Source of the DNA: Streptomyces zagrosensis
Lineage (GTDB): Bacteria; Actinomycetota; Actinomycetes; Streptomycetales; Streptomycetaceae
Reading direction: 5' to 3'
NCBI RefSeq assembly: GCF_014203645.1
Contig: NZ_JACHJL010000008.1
Coordinates: 248,001-312,000, forward strand
Length of the DNA stretch: 64,000 nt
Below the pieces are notes generated by a model that was given only the letters and a program-made list of their open reading frames with translations, made no database searches and had not been told where the DNA came from. Positions within the stretch are counted from its first letter, which is position 1; each line of letters opens with the position of its first letter. Shown here piece by piece: positions 33,627 through 41,171 of the stretch. A program made the position numbers and the translations under genes.

Positions 33627-34784
33627 TCACTTCCGCAGTGACCAGGCGGGCCAGCCGCCGGCCGGCGGGACGGCAGCTGCCCGCCACCACGGCTCCTGGG
33701 GCAGCTTGCCCGCCGGCTCGAACGGCTCCCCCGGGCAGGGCACGGCCGTGGCGACACCGGCTCGGTGCGCGGCGGCCACGGTCCGCTCGACCGGCTCGGC
33801 CCATGGGTGCGGTGCCAGATTGAAGGTGCCCCAGTGGATGGGGAGCAGTACCCCTGTCGGGTCGCCGCCGCCCAGGTCGAGGTGGGCTCGCACGCCATCC
33901 TCGGGCGTCATATGGATGTCGGGCCAAAAGTCGCTGTACGCACCAATTTGGATCATCGTCGCGTCAAACGGCCCGTGCTGCCGTCCGATGTCCGCGAACT
34001 CGGCGAAGTACCCGGTGTCCCCGCTGTGGAAGATGCGATGTCCGGGCCCCGCCACCACCCATGACGCCCACAGGGTGTGCTGCCCGCCGCGCAAGCCGCG
34101 CCCGCAGAAGTGCCGGGCCGGGGTCGCGGTGAAGGCCAGCCCGGCGACCTTGCCCGACTCGTGCCAGTCCAGCTCGGTGATCCGGGACGCGGACACGCCC
34201 CAGTGCTCCAGGTCGGCGCCGACACCGAGTGGCACCACAAAGGCCGTGCCGGTGCGGGCCAAGGCGCGGACCGTGGGCATGTCGAGATGGTCGTAGTGGT
34301 CGTGGGAGATGACGACGGCATCCACCGGCGGCAGTTCGGTCAACGGCAGCGGCACGGGGTGAAGCCGCCGCGGTCCGGCAAAGGTGAAGGGCGAACATCT
34401 CTGCCCCCACACCGGGTCGAAGAGCACGCGTCGCCCGTCGATCTCGGCCAACACGCTGGAGTGCCCCATCCAGGTGAGGCGCAACCCCGACGCGGGTGCC
34501 TGGTCCCAGTCCGCGGCGATCGGGTGGCGAACGGGCACGTGCCCCCGGGGCGCCCGGCGAGTTCGGTCAGCCTTGCTGAGCTGGGTGAGCAGCAGCCGTC
34601 CGGCGGAGCCGGGGCGCAGGGTGCCGGTCGGCTCCGGATTGCGGAACTGTCCGGCGGCGAACTGTGGTGAGCGTCGCATGCGCGCCAGCCGCTCGCCCTG
34701 CGGCTCGGTCCCGAAGGCGGCCGGGCGGAGCGCGGCGAGGCGCTTGCGTCGAGAGTCTGGGCCGGTCAAAACATCTCCTGACAT
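33627..34784 (-). CDS. Metallo-beta-lactamase-fold hydrolase (NAPE-PLD/UlaG-like)
   Basis: 385 aa from the ATG at 34784; a TTG at 34769 has a far better ribosome site (AGGAG six bases upstream) and may be the true start. The metal-binding motif HDHYDHLD of VVISHDHYDHLDMP is intact, with later ligands in TPARHFCGR, IFHSGDTGYF and LPIHWGTFNLAPHPWAEP. The order and the WMGHSSVLAEIDGRRVLFDPVW opening place it with the NAPE-PLD-like branch, which hydrolyses phosphodiesters of lipids or small molecules using two metal ions. No signal peptide. Stands alone. Confidence 0.88.
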   Translation of the reverse strand: MSGDVLTGPDSRRKRLAALRPAAFGTEPQGERLARMRRSPQFAAGQFRNPEPTGTLRPGSAGRLLLTQLSKADRTRRAPRGHVPVRHPIAADWDQAPASGLRLTWMGHSSVLAEIDGRRVLFDPVWGQRCSPFTFAGPRRLHPVPLPLTELPPVDAVVISHDHYDHLDMPTVRALARTGTAFVVPLGVGADLEHWGVSASRITELDWHESGKVAGLAFTATPARHFCGRGLRGGQHTLWASWVVAGPGHRIFHSGDTGYFAEFADIGRQHGPFDATMIQIGAYSDFWPDIHMTPEDGVRAHLDLGGGDPTGVLLPIHWGTFNLAPHPWAEPVERTVAAAHRAGVATAVPCPGEPFEPAGKLPQEPWWRAAAVPPAGGWPAWSLRK

Positions 34785-34998
34785 CACCTGGAGGAAAACG
34801 GTGGCGGCGCACGGGGCGGTGACACACAACCTATGCGACCTCGCACAACCGGTATTGCGCCGCCCACCCGGTCCCGCGCCCAGCGGGCAGCCGGGTGACT
34901 GGTTGGGTCTGTCAGGCGATCCGGCCGGGGCCGAGGCCGAGGTCGTTAAGGGGCGACGGCACCCGAGGGGTCGGGTGCCGTGGCTCGGCTCGGACGGC

Positions 34999-36246
34999 TC
35001 AGGTTTGGCGCTGCGGCTCGTAGGCGTCGGCGCTCACGCCGAAGGTCCACGCGACGCCTTCGCGGGCCGTCCTCGTACGGGGCGGCACGCGCAGCCAGTA
35101 CGTACGAGATGAACCATCGGGCTCCGGGGTGGAGTTGACTACCTCCACCATGACGACCGGCTCATCGTCGTCCAACTCGATCCGCCACAGCACTCCCGTC
35201 TCGTCCTCGTGCACAGGCTGGGCACCGGACTCGCTGAGGTATCGATCGTAGCCGTAGTGTTCCAGCATGACGCGGCGCAGCTCCGCGTTCTCCTCGGTGC
35301 GGATGCGGGTGGCGTCCAACTCTCCCAAGCTGTGCAGGAAGTTGGCGGGAACCGGCATGCCGCGCCAGGCGTACAGGGCGAAGCCATCGGGGAAGGCCAG
35401 GGCCGGCCCGTCGCCCCGATCGAGGCGGCCGGCCTCGTCTCGGTACAGCTCCGATGGCCGCTCGGCGATGATCGCTACGTTCTCGTAGGGCCACCACCAG
35501 CCAGCGGCCTGGGCCACCGCGCTCACTCCGGCCAGCCCCTCAGCGCCGTCGAAGGCCGCCAGCCAGGGCGCATCGTGCTGCCCCAGTACGGCGTCCAGAA
35601 GGGCAAGGCGCACCGCTGTTTCGCGCTCGTTTCGCTCGGCGCGGTCCAGCTCTTGTGCGCTCGCTCCCTCGGCGGTGCCTGACCCCTGCTCGGATGCGCC
35701 GCGCCCGGAGGCGCCCTGGCCGGGCCCTAGGTCTGCGGCGAGGTCCCCCGATGGGCCGGTCAGCACCTGCGTGATGCCTCCGCGGACTCGGTCGGTCAGG
35801 GCGCGGGTCAGGTCCCACAGGGCCGCCGAGGTCAGCGCCCACCGGTCGGCCCAACCGCCGGTGCCCAGTGCCGCGTGGACACGCCGCCGCTCGGCCTCCC
35901 AGGGCGCGGTCCGCACCGCCTCGCGCACCGAAGCGCCCAGCTCCGGCCGTTGCGGATCGATTCCGGCCGTGCGCAGCAGCTGCGCGGCGTGCTCAGCGAT
36001 GCCGTCCGGCATCCGCTCCCGCTCGCCCGTCATCAGCAGCACGGCTGCGGTGGCAAGAAGCGGCGATGGGGCCCACACCACCCGGCTGGGGCCGGCCAGT
36101 CCCGCCCGCTGGTAGGCCAGGCGCACGCCCGCCTCCGCCGCCGCGCGGTCCGCGCGCGCGGTGGAGGCCGCCACGGCCCGCCAGTTCGTCGCGTCATCGC
36201 CGCTCCGCGCGGCCTGGTTCGGTTGCTCCACGGTGGTCCTCGTCAT
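34999..36246 (-). CDS. DUF6745-type protein, divergent partner of the STM40xx island
   Basis: 415 aa from the ATG at 36246, directly behind GGGAG. The N-terminal 200 residues are helical and Ala/Arg-rich with a Gly/Ser/Gln linker near 185-210. The C-terminal half has WWWPYENVAIIAERPSELYRDEAGRLDRGDGPALAFPDGFALYAWRGMPVP, which matches the DUF6745 pattern (clinical-sounding 'decline' motif absent; the DGPA and DGxxxYxWRGxxVP blocks are the diagnostic parts), then HYGYDRYLSESGAQPVHEDETGVLWRIELDDDEPVVMVEVVNSTPEPDGS. Function unknown. It is 78 bp from the small GHAH gene in the same direction, and both diverge from the STM4015-4011 operon. Confidence 0.8.
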   Translation of the reverse strand: MTRTTVEQPNQAARSGDDATNWRAVAASTARADRAAAEAGVRLAYQRAGLAGPSRVVWAPSPLLATAAVLLMTGERERMPDGIAEHAAQLLRTAGIDPQRPELGASVREAVRTAPWEAERRRVHAALGTGGWADRWALTSAALWDLTRALTDRVRGGITQVLTGPSGDLAADLGPGQGASGRGASEQGSGTAEGASAQELDRAERNERETAVRLALLDAVLGQHDAPWLAAFDGAEGLAGVSAVAQAAGWWWPYENVAIIAERPSELYRDEAGRLDRGDGPALAFPDGFALYAWRGMPVPANFLHSLGELDATRIRTEENAELRRVMLEHYGYDRYLSESGAQPVHEDETGVLWRIELDDDEPVVMVEVVNSTPEPDGSSRTYWLRVPPRTRTAREGVAWTFGVSADAYEPQRQT

Positions 36247-36324
36247 CTCCCGCTCCCCCTCAGTAGATCGATCTGTGTGGTCCATCGACATACCCGGCAG
36301 CCACCGGCCGGATCGCGCGTCGGT

Positions 36325-36651
36325 TCAGTCGGCCACGACGCGCACCGCGCCCGGCACGTACTCCCGCTGCCGCACCACGCGGTACCAGCCCTTCGGCAGC
36401 GCTATGGGCGCGTGCTCCTCGTGCACCACCCGGCCGCCGTCCGGCACATGCAGGTACGCGGCGCTGAATTGCCCCGGTTCGCGCACCAGCGTGCCGGGCC
36501 CGACAACCGCGTGCGCGTGTCCGGTGACCTCGCCGAGCGCGAGCACCAGCCGACCGCGCCCGTCCCGCGGCTGCCGGGGCAGCGCGTCCGTGCCGGGCGG
36601 CAGCGCTGCCTGCGCCACCGGCACGATCAGCACATCTCCCTGTCGAAACAT
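36325..36651 (-). CDS. Small GHAH-motif protein, upstream of DUF6745
   Basis: 108 aa. Reads FRQGDVLIVPVAQAALPPGTDALP, LVLALGEVTGHAHAVV, HVPDGGRVVHEEHAPIALPKGWYRVVRQREYVPG. The GEVTGHAHAV block recurs in small bacterial and phage-linked proteins that sit beside DUF6745 genes; clustered His and a beta-rich pattern suggest a small metal-binding or beta-barrel fold. Its ATG faces the 25-bp repeat array, so it starts the leftward unit that also contains the DUF6745 gene. Function unknown. Confidence 0.75.
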   Translation of the reverse strand: MFRQGDVLIVPVAQAALPPGTDALPRQPRDGRGRLVLALGEVTGHAHAVVGPGTLVREPGQFSAAYLHVPDGGRVVHEEHAPIALPKGWYRVVRQREYVPGAVRVVAD

Positions 36652-36672
36652 GGCGTTCCTCCGTTACGTCTT

Positions 36673-36772
36673 CACGTCCGTGATGTTCGGGCAACGTCAC
36701 GTCCGTGGTGTGTGCACACAGTCACGTCCGTGCTGTTCGAGCACAGTCACGTCGGTGATGTTCAAGCGATGC
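36673..36772. repeat. Four tandem 25-bp repeats in the divergent promoter
   Basis: Units start at 36673, 36698, 36723 and 36748, each beginning CACGTCCGTG (the last CACGTCGGTG). Unit 2 contains the palindrome GTGTGCACAC; unit 3 contains GTGCT-GTTCG-AGCAC. The 25-bp period is close to 2.4 helical turns. They occupy the gap between the GHAH gene (start 36651) and the STM4015 gene (start 36910), where a regulator could control both directions. Confidence 0.85.
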
Positions 36773-36909
36773 TCACGACGCTACGGGCAGGGTCTGACAA
36801 CGGACCGTCACGGCCGCCCGCCGACGAGGATGTCAGTGCCGCTTGGTACAACTTTTCGCACGCCGCTTCGCACACCGTGCGAGACCTCACCACCCCAAGG
36901 AGACCGCGT

Positions 36910-37863
36910 ATGTCCACCGTTGAGCATCTGGAGGAACTTCATGGCCTACCGGTCTTCGACTTCCCGGCCAAGGGCGAGTCAGCCGATTTGCCGGTGGCGG
37001 ACACCGTCGCCTGGTCGGTGGGAGTGACGCCGTTTGTGGAGGGTGCGGAGGAGTTTGCCGAGCTCTTCGAGCGGTTCCTGACAGAGGTGGACGCCTCCCG
37101 CGTGCGGGCGCTGGTCATCGGCCAATGGGGCGAGCCGTACGACAACGACTCCGGCATGGTGGTCGAGCTGCTGGTCGCTGCGAAGGACCGGTTGGGCTGC
37201 CTTGAGGCGCTGTTCATCGGCGACCTGGAGGCGGAAGAGGCGGAAATCTCCTGGATCGAGCACGCGGATGTCACGCCCGTTTTGGCCGCGTACCCGCAAC
37301 TGCGGGAACTTGGTGTGCGCGGCGGCACCGGCCTGCGTTTTCCCGCGGTGCGCCACGAGGCGCTGCGCACGCTGAGCTTTGAGGCCGGCGGGCTGCCGGG
37401 AGAAGTGGTGCGCGGCGTCATCGCCAGCGAGTTGCCCGCCTTGGAGTACTTGGAGATGTGGCTGGGTGTGGAGGAGTACGGCGGTGATGCCACGCTCGCT
37501 GATCTGGCGCCGCTGCTGGGTGGTGACCGCTTCCCCAAGCTGCGCCACCTGGGCTTGCGCAACAGTGAGGTACAGGACGAGATCGCACAGGCCGTCGCCT
37601 CCGCGCCCCTCGTGGCTCAGCTCACCTCGCTCGATCTCTCGCTCGGTGTCCTTACCGATGCGGGCGCACTCGCGCTGCTCGACGGCCAGCCGCTCACCCA
37701 CCTCAAGTGGCTCGACCTACACCACAACTTCGTTACCGAGGAGATGGCCGACCGGGTGCGCAAGGCATTGGAGCCGTCCGGAGTCGAGGTGGATCTCTCG
37801 GAGACCGGTGACGAGTGGGAGGACGGGGACGAGGTCCACCGCTACACGGCGGTCGCTGAGTGA
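36910..37863 (+). CDS. STM4015-family leucine-rich-repeat-like protein (copy 1)
   Basis: 317 aa from the ATG at 36910 with AAGGAG 7-8 bases upstream; the frame is open far upstream but without coding character. Leu-rich repeat-like strands recur: LEALFIGDLEAEEAEISWIEHADVTPVLAAYPQLRELGVRG, LRTLSFEAGGLPGEVVRGVIASELPALEYLEMWLG, LRHLGLRNSEVQDEIAQAVASAPLVAQLTSLDLSLGVLTDAGALALLDGQPLTHLKWLDLHHNF. This fits the STM4015 family named after the Salmonella STM4011-4015 locus. LRR solenoids bind proteins or peptides. First gene of the operon. No signal peptide. Confidence 0.87.
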   Translation: MSTVEHLEELHGLPVFDFPAKGESADLPVADTVAWSVGVTPFVEGAEEFAELFERFLTEVDASRVRALVIGQWGEPYDNDSGMVVELLVAAKDRLGCLEALFIGDLEAEEAEISWIEHADVTPVLAAYPQLRELGVRGGTGLRFPAVRHEALRTLSFEAGGLPGEVVRGVIASELPALEYLEMWLGVEEYGGDATLADLAPLLGGDRFPKLRHLGLRNSEVQDEIAQAVASAPLVAQLTSLDLSLGVLTDAGALALLDGQPLTHLKWLDLHHNFVTEEMADRVRKALEPSGVEVDLSETGDEWEDGDEVHRYTAVAE

Positions 37864-37926
37864 CCAACCAGTCCCCACGCCCTGCTAGGCACCCCAATCC
37901 CTTCGAAGAAGGCCGGATTTCTCAGC

Positions 37927-38925
37927 ATGATCGATGACACAGACGAGTTCGCACAGCTTCCCGTAACGGACTTCGTCCAGTACCAAACGGTGGTCGAACC
38001 GGGCGATGTGCCCGATGTACTGCCGGAAACGTCCACCGTTGCCTGGCGGATCGCATTGGATTACGACTCCGACGCCGAGGACTTCGCCAAGGTCTGGGAC
38101 CACTTCCTAGACACCGTGGCACCCGAGCAGGTGCGTGCGCTCATCATCGGCAACTGGTGGGGCGACGACCACTACCAGCCCATCCGCCCCGTGCTCGACG
38201 TCATCGCCGGTTCCGCGCACCGTCTGCCCGGCCTCCGAGCGCTCTTTCTCGGCGATGTGGACTCCGAGGAGTGCGAGCTGTCCTGGCTGCAAATGTGCGA
38301 TGTCACCCCGGTTCTTGAAGCGTTTCCGCGGCTGGAGGAGTTCGTGGTGCGCGGGTGTTGTCCCAACTCGGCCGATGAGGAGGAGGGGCTGGCCTGGCGG
38401 CCCGTGCGGCATGAGCATCTTCGGGCGCTGCGCTGCGAGTCGGGCGGCTTGTCCAGCTCCATGGTGCGGGCGATCGGCGCCAGCGAACTGCCCCGGCTTG
38501 AGCGGCTTGAGCTGTGGATGGGGGTGGTGCACTACGGAGGTGACGCCACCGTCGCCGATCTGGCGCCCTTCTTGGCCGGCACCCGGTTTCCCGCACTGCG
38601 CCATCTGGGACTGGAGAACAGCGAGGTGCAGGACGAGATCGCGGCAGCCGTGGCGTCGGCTCCCGTCGTCGCCCAACTCGATTCGCTCAGCCTTGCTCTC
38701 GGTACGCTCACGGACGCCGGGGCCGAGGCCCTACTCACCGGCCAGCCGCTCAACCACCTCAGCCGACTCGACCTGCACCATCACTACGTAAGCGATGCCA
38801 TGGCCCAGCGGATACGTGCGGCGCTGGAGCCAAGCGGTGTGCGCGTTGATCTGTCCGAGCAGGAGGAGGCGGACTTCGGGGATGAGGACGACGAGGTGAT
38901 CCGCTATGTCGCCGCCTCCGAGTGA
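37927..38925 (+). CDS. STM4015-family leucine-rich-repeat-like protein (copy 2)
   Basis: 332 aa. A clear paralogue of the preceding gene: the same order of blocks (DFAKVWDHFLDTVAPEQVRALIIGNWWGDD, LRALFLGDVDSEECELSWLQMCDVTPVLEAFPRLEEFVVRG, LRALRCESGGLSSSMVRAIGASELPRLERLELWMGVVHYGGDATVADLAPFL, LRHLGLENSEVQDEIAAAVASAPVVAQLDSLSLALG) with roughly half the residues identical by eye. The N-terminal 25 residues differ most. The start is ATG with a weak site; 63 bp separate it from copy 1. Its last 20 bases overlap the next gene. Tandem duplication suggests diversified binding partners. Confidence 0.87.
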   Translation: MIDDTDEFAQLPVTDFVQYQTVVEPGDVPDVLPETSTVAWRIALDYDSDAEDFAKVWDHFLDTVAPEQVRALIIGNWWGDDHYQPIRPVLDVIAGSAHRLPGLRALFLGDVDSEECELSWLQMCDVTPVLEAFPRLEEFVVRGCCPNSADEEEGLAWRPVRHEHLRALRCESGGLSSSMVRAIGASELPRLERLELWMGVVHYGGDATVADLAPFLAGTRFPALRHLGLENSEVQDEIAAAVASAPVVAQLDSLSLALGTLTDAGAEALLTGQPLNHLSRLDLHHHYVSDAMAQRIRAALEPSGVRVDLSEQEEADFGDEDDEVIRYVAASE

Positions 38926-40231
38926 GGCCGGCCCGCGCTTCGCGGTCATCGGCGTGCCGGGGGGCCGCCGGGTCACGCTGTTCGCCGACGCGGTACGCGC
39001 GGCGGGCCTTGCCCCGCCGCGCGTCGTGAACTGGTCGGATGTGCTGCGCGGAGGGGCCGTCATCCAGCCGGGCGAAACCGTGCGCATCGACTCGCCCGGC
39101 GAGGACAGCGCCCTGGAGAGCGCGCTGCGGGGCGTGCGCGATCCGACCCGCGTGGAGGGCACCGCCCGCTGGTACGCGGCGTTCATCAAGGCGACCGAAC
39201 AGGTGGCGTCGGCGGCACGCACGGCCGGTGCCGATCTTCTGGATGACCCGGCCGAGTTGGCCGTCCTCTTCGACAAACGGCTGTGCCATGGCGTGCTGGA
39301 CGCGGCGGGAGTCCCGGTGCCGCCGTCGCCGACGTCTGTCCCGCCTTCGGCCACCGTCCGTACCTCGCTCGCCCCGTCCGCCGGCCGGCCGGCGACCGCC
39401 GTCCCGGCAACCGGCACACCGGCAGCTGTCCCGCCCCACGGCGCTCCGGGCGCAGCCGCCACGCCCGTGCGGGGCTGGGCCGACGTCCGAGCGCTGCTCG
39501 ATGGCGAGGGCGGGCTGCGCCGCGCCTTCGTGAAGCTCGCGCACGGCTCGTCCGCCTCCGGCGTGCTGGCCGTCGAGCGGGCCGGGCCAGGCCGGGTGTG
39601 TGCGAGGACCTCGGTGGAGCGCACACCCGATGGCCGGCTGTTCAACTCCCTTCGGGTCCGCCGCTACGGCACGGAGGCCGAGGTCGCCGCGCTCGTGGAC
39701 GCATTGGCTCCGGATGGGCTGCATGTCGAACGCTGGCTGCCGAAGGCCACACAGGACGGCCGTGCCACGGATCTGCGGATCGTGGTCGTCGGCGGACGGG
39801 CCACGCACGCCGTCGTCCGCACCAGCCGCTCCCCGATGACCAACTTGCACCTCGGCGGCGTGCGGGGGGACCTGGCCGCCGCCCGCGCTTCGGCGGAGGC
39901 TGCCGGGGTGCCCTGGGGTGATGTCCTCGCGCTGGCCGAGCGCGCAGCCCGCTGTTTCCCGGGCACCCTGTGCGTCGGCGTGGACGTGCTACCCAGCACG
40001 GGCTGGCGGCGGTTCACCGTGGGCGAGGTCAACGCCTTCGGCGATCTGCTGCCGCGGTTGACCGGCCTGCCCGGCAGCGGCGCAGCGGGCCTGGACACCT
40101 ATGGGGCACAGGTCGCCGCCGTCATCGACGGAGCCGTCGGCAGATTCATCGACGGGGCCATCGACGGAGCCATCGACGGAGTTACCGACAGAGTTACCGA
40201 CAGAGGGGGCCGCCACCATGCCGCCGCGTAA
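38906..40231 (+). CDS. STM4014-family protein with ATP-grasp features
   Basis: 441 aa. Residues 10-135 form an N-terminal alpha/beta domain (RFAVIGVPGGRRVTLFADAVRAAGL). Residues 140-188 are a Pro/Ala/Thr-rich insertion. The rest reads as an ATP-grasp ligase of the RimK type: Lys210 and the Gly/Ser loop in AFVKLAHGSSASGVL, DLR (289-291) in DLRIVVVGGRATHAVVRTSR, NLHLGG (313-318), VGVDV (358) and Glu374/Asn376 in GEVNAFGD as metal ligands. Such enzymes join a carboxylate, via acyl phosphate, to an amine or thiol. The 3' end has 12-bp repeats coding IDGA/TDRV. It overlaps the STM4015 copy 2 by 20 bp and the next gene by 14 bp. ATP-grasp assignment is my reading of the motifs. Confidence 0.82.
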   Translation: MSPPPSEAGPRFAVIGVPGGRRVTLFADAVRAAGLAPPRVVNWSDVLRGGAVIQPGETVRIDSPGEDSALESALRGVRDPTRVEGTARWYAAFIKATEQVASAARTAGADLLDDPAELAVLFDKRLCHGVLDAAGVPVPPSPTSVPPSATVRTSLAPSAGRPATAVPATGTPAAVPPHGAPGAAATPVRGWADVRALLDGEGGLRRAFVKLAHGSSASGVLAVERAGPGRVCARTSVERTPDGRLFNSLRVRRYGTEAEVAALVDALAPDGLHVERWLPKATQDGRATDLRIVVVGGRATHAVVRTSRSPMTNLHLGGVRGDLAAARASAEAAGVPWGDVLALAERAARCFPGTLCVGVDVLPSTGWRRFTVGEVNAFGDLLPRLTGLPGSGAAGLDTYGAQVAAVIDGAVGRFIDGAIDGAIDGVTDRVTDRGGRHHAAA

Positions 40232-41171
40232 CGCCGCCGACCACGTGCCGGGCACGTACGCCGATGCCCTGGCGGGTCCGACCGAGCAGCCAAGCCCCGG
40301 GTGCCCCGGGCCCAGTTGGTCGGGGCCCACGAGCCACGACCGGGCGCCGCATCTGGTCGAGCCGGACATGAACACCGTCATAGGCAGCCACGATCTGCTC
40401 CTGGTCACACTGGACACACTGCGCTACGACGTCGCGGCCGAGCTGACCGCTAACGGTCGGCTACCGCATCTCGCGCAGCACCTTCCGGCGGGACAGTGGG
40501 AGCGCCGGCATGCCCCTGGGAGCTTCACCTACGCCTCTCACCAGGCCATGTTCGCCGGCTTTCTGCCCACCCCCGCCGCGCCGGGCCCGCATCCGCGACT
40601 GTTCGCGGCGCGGTTCGCGGGCAGTGAGACCACGGCGGACGGTACGTATGTCTTCGACACCCCGGACCTGGTGTCCGGTCTCGCCGCCGCCGGGTACCGC
40701 ACGGTGTGCGTCGGCGGTGTCGGGTTCTTCAACAAGCGCGGCGCGCTTGGCGCCGTGCTGCCAGGGCTCTTCCAGGTGAGCCACTGGGAGCCGGAGTTCG
40801 GCGTCGTTTCGCCGACCTCGTTTGAGGCACAGGTGGCCTGCGCCGAGCGGGCCGTCGCCCAAACGCCGGCGGACCAACGCTTGTTCCTCTTTGTCAACGT
40901 GTCCGCGCTGCATCAGCCCAACTGGTTCCATCTGGCAGGCGCCACGCGTGACACCGGCGACTCATGGGCCACGCACGCCGCCGCGCTGGAGTACGTCGAT
41001 CGGCACATCGGCCGCCTGCTGGCCGCCGCGAGCAGCCGCCGCCGCTGCTTCGCCATCATCTGCTCCGATCACGGAACGGCCTACGGCGACGACGGCTACA
41101 CCGGCCACCGGCTCGGCCACGACGTCGTTTGGACCGTGCCGTACACCCACTTCTTCCTTGAGGGCCCATGA
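40218..41171 (+). CDS. STM4013/SEN3800-family hydrolase (alkaline phosphatase superfamily)
   Basis: 317 aa from the ATG at 40218; another ATG at 40368, just before HDLLLVTLDTLRYDVA, is the other possible start. Metal-site motifs of the alkaline phosphatase/sulfatase superfamily are present: LVTLDTLRYDV (N-terminal Asp), FTYASHQAMFAGFLPTP (region of the nucleophile, here Thr/Ser and no CxPSR sulfatase signature), LEYVDRHIGRLL and ICSDHGTAYGDDGYTGHRLGHD (Asp-His and His ligands). This predicts a cytoplasmic phospho- or sulfo-ester hydrolase or transferase not needing formylglycine. It overlaps the STM4014 gene by 14 bp and the STM4012 gene by 4 bp. Confidence 0.85.
   Translation: MPPRNAADHVPGTYADALAGPTEQPSPGCPGPSWSGPTSHDRAPHLVEPDMNTVIGSHDLLLVTLDTLRYDVAAELTANGRLPHLAQHLPAGQWERRHAPGSFTYASHQAMFAGFLPTPAAPGPHPRLFAARFAGSETTADGTYVFDTPDLVSGLAAAGYRTVCVGGVGFFNKRGALGAVLPGLFQVSHWEPEFGVVSPTSFEAQVACAERAVAQTPADQRLFLFVNVSALHQPNWFHLAGATRDTGDSWATHAAALEYVDRHIGRLLAAASSRRRCFAIICSDHGTAYGDDGYTGHRLGHDVVWTVPYTHFFLEGP

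Noticed and set aside
36673..36772. CRISPR array
   Set aside because: The 25-bp units are contiguous with no spacers of constant size, and no cas genes are present.
35875..36909. Long N-terminal extension of the first STM4015 gene
   Set aside because: It runs through the antisense of the DUF6745 and GHAH genes and the 25-bp repeats; the ATG at 36910 has AAGGAG and begins the LRR-like sequence.
40218..41171. Formylglycine-dependent sulfatase
   Set aside because: The CxPSR signature is absent; the metal-binding Asp/His residues fit the broader alkaline phosphatase superfamily.
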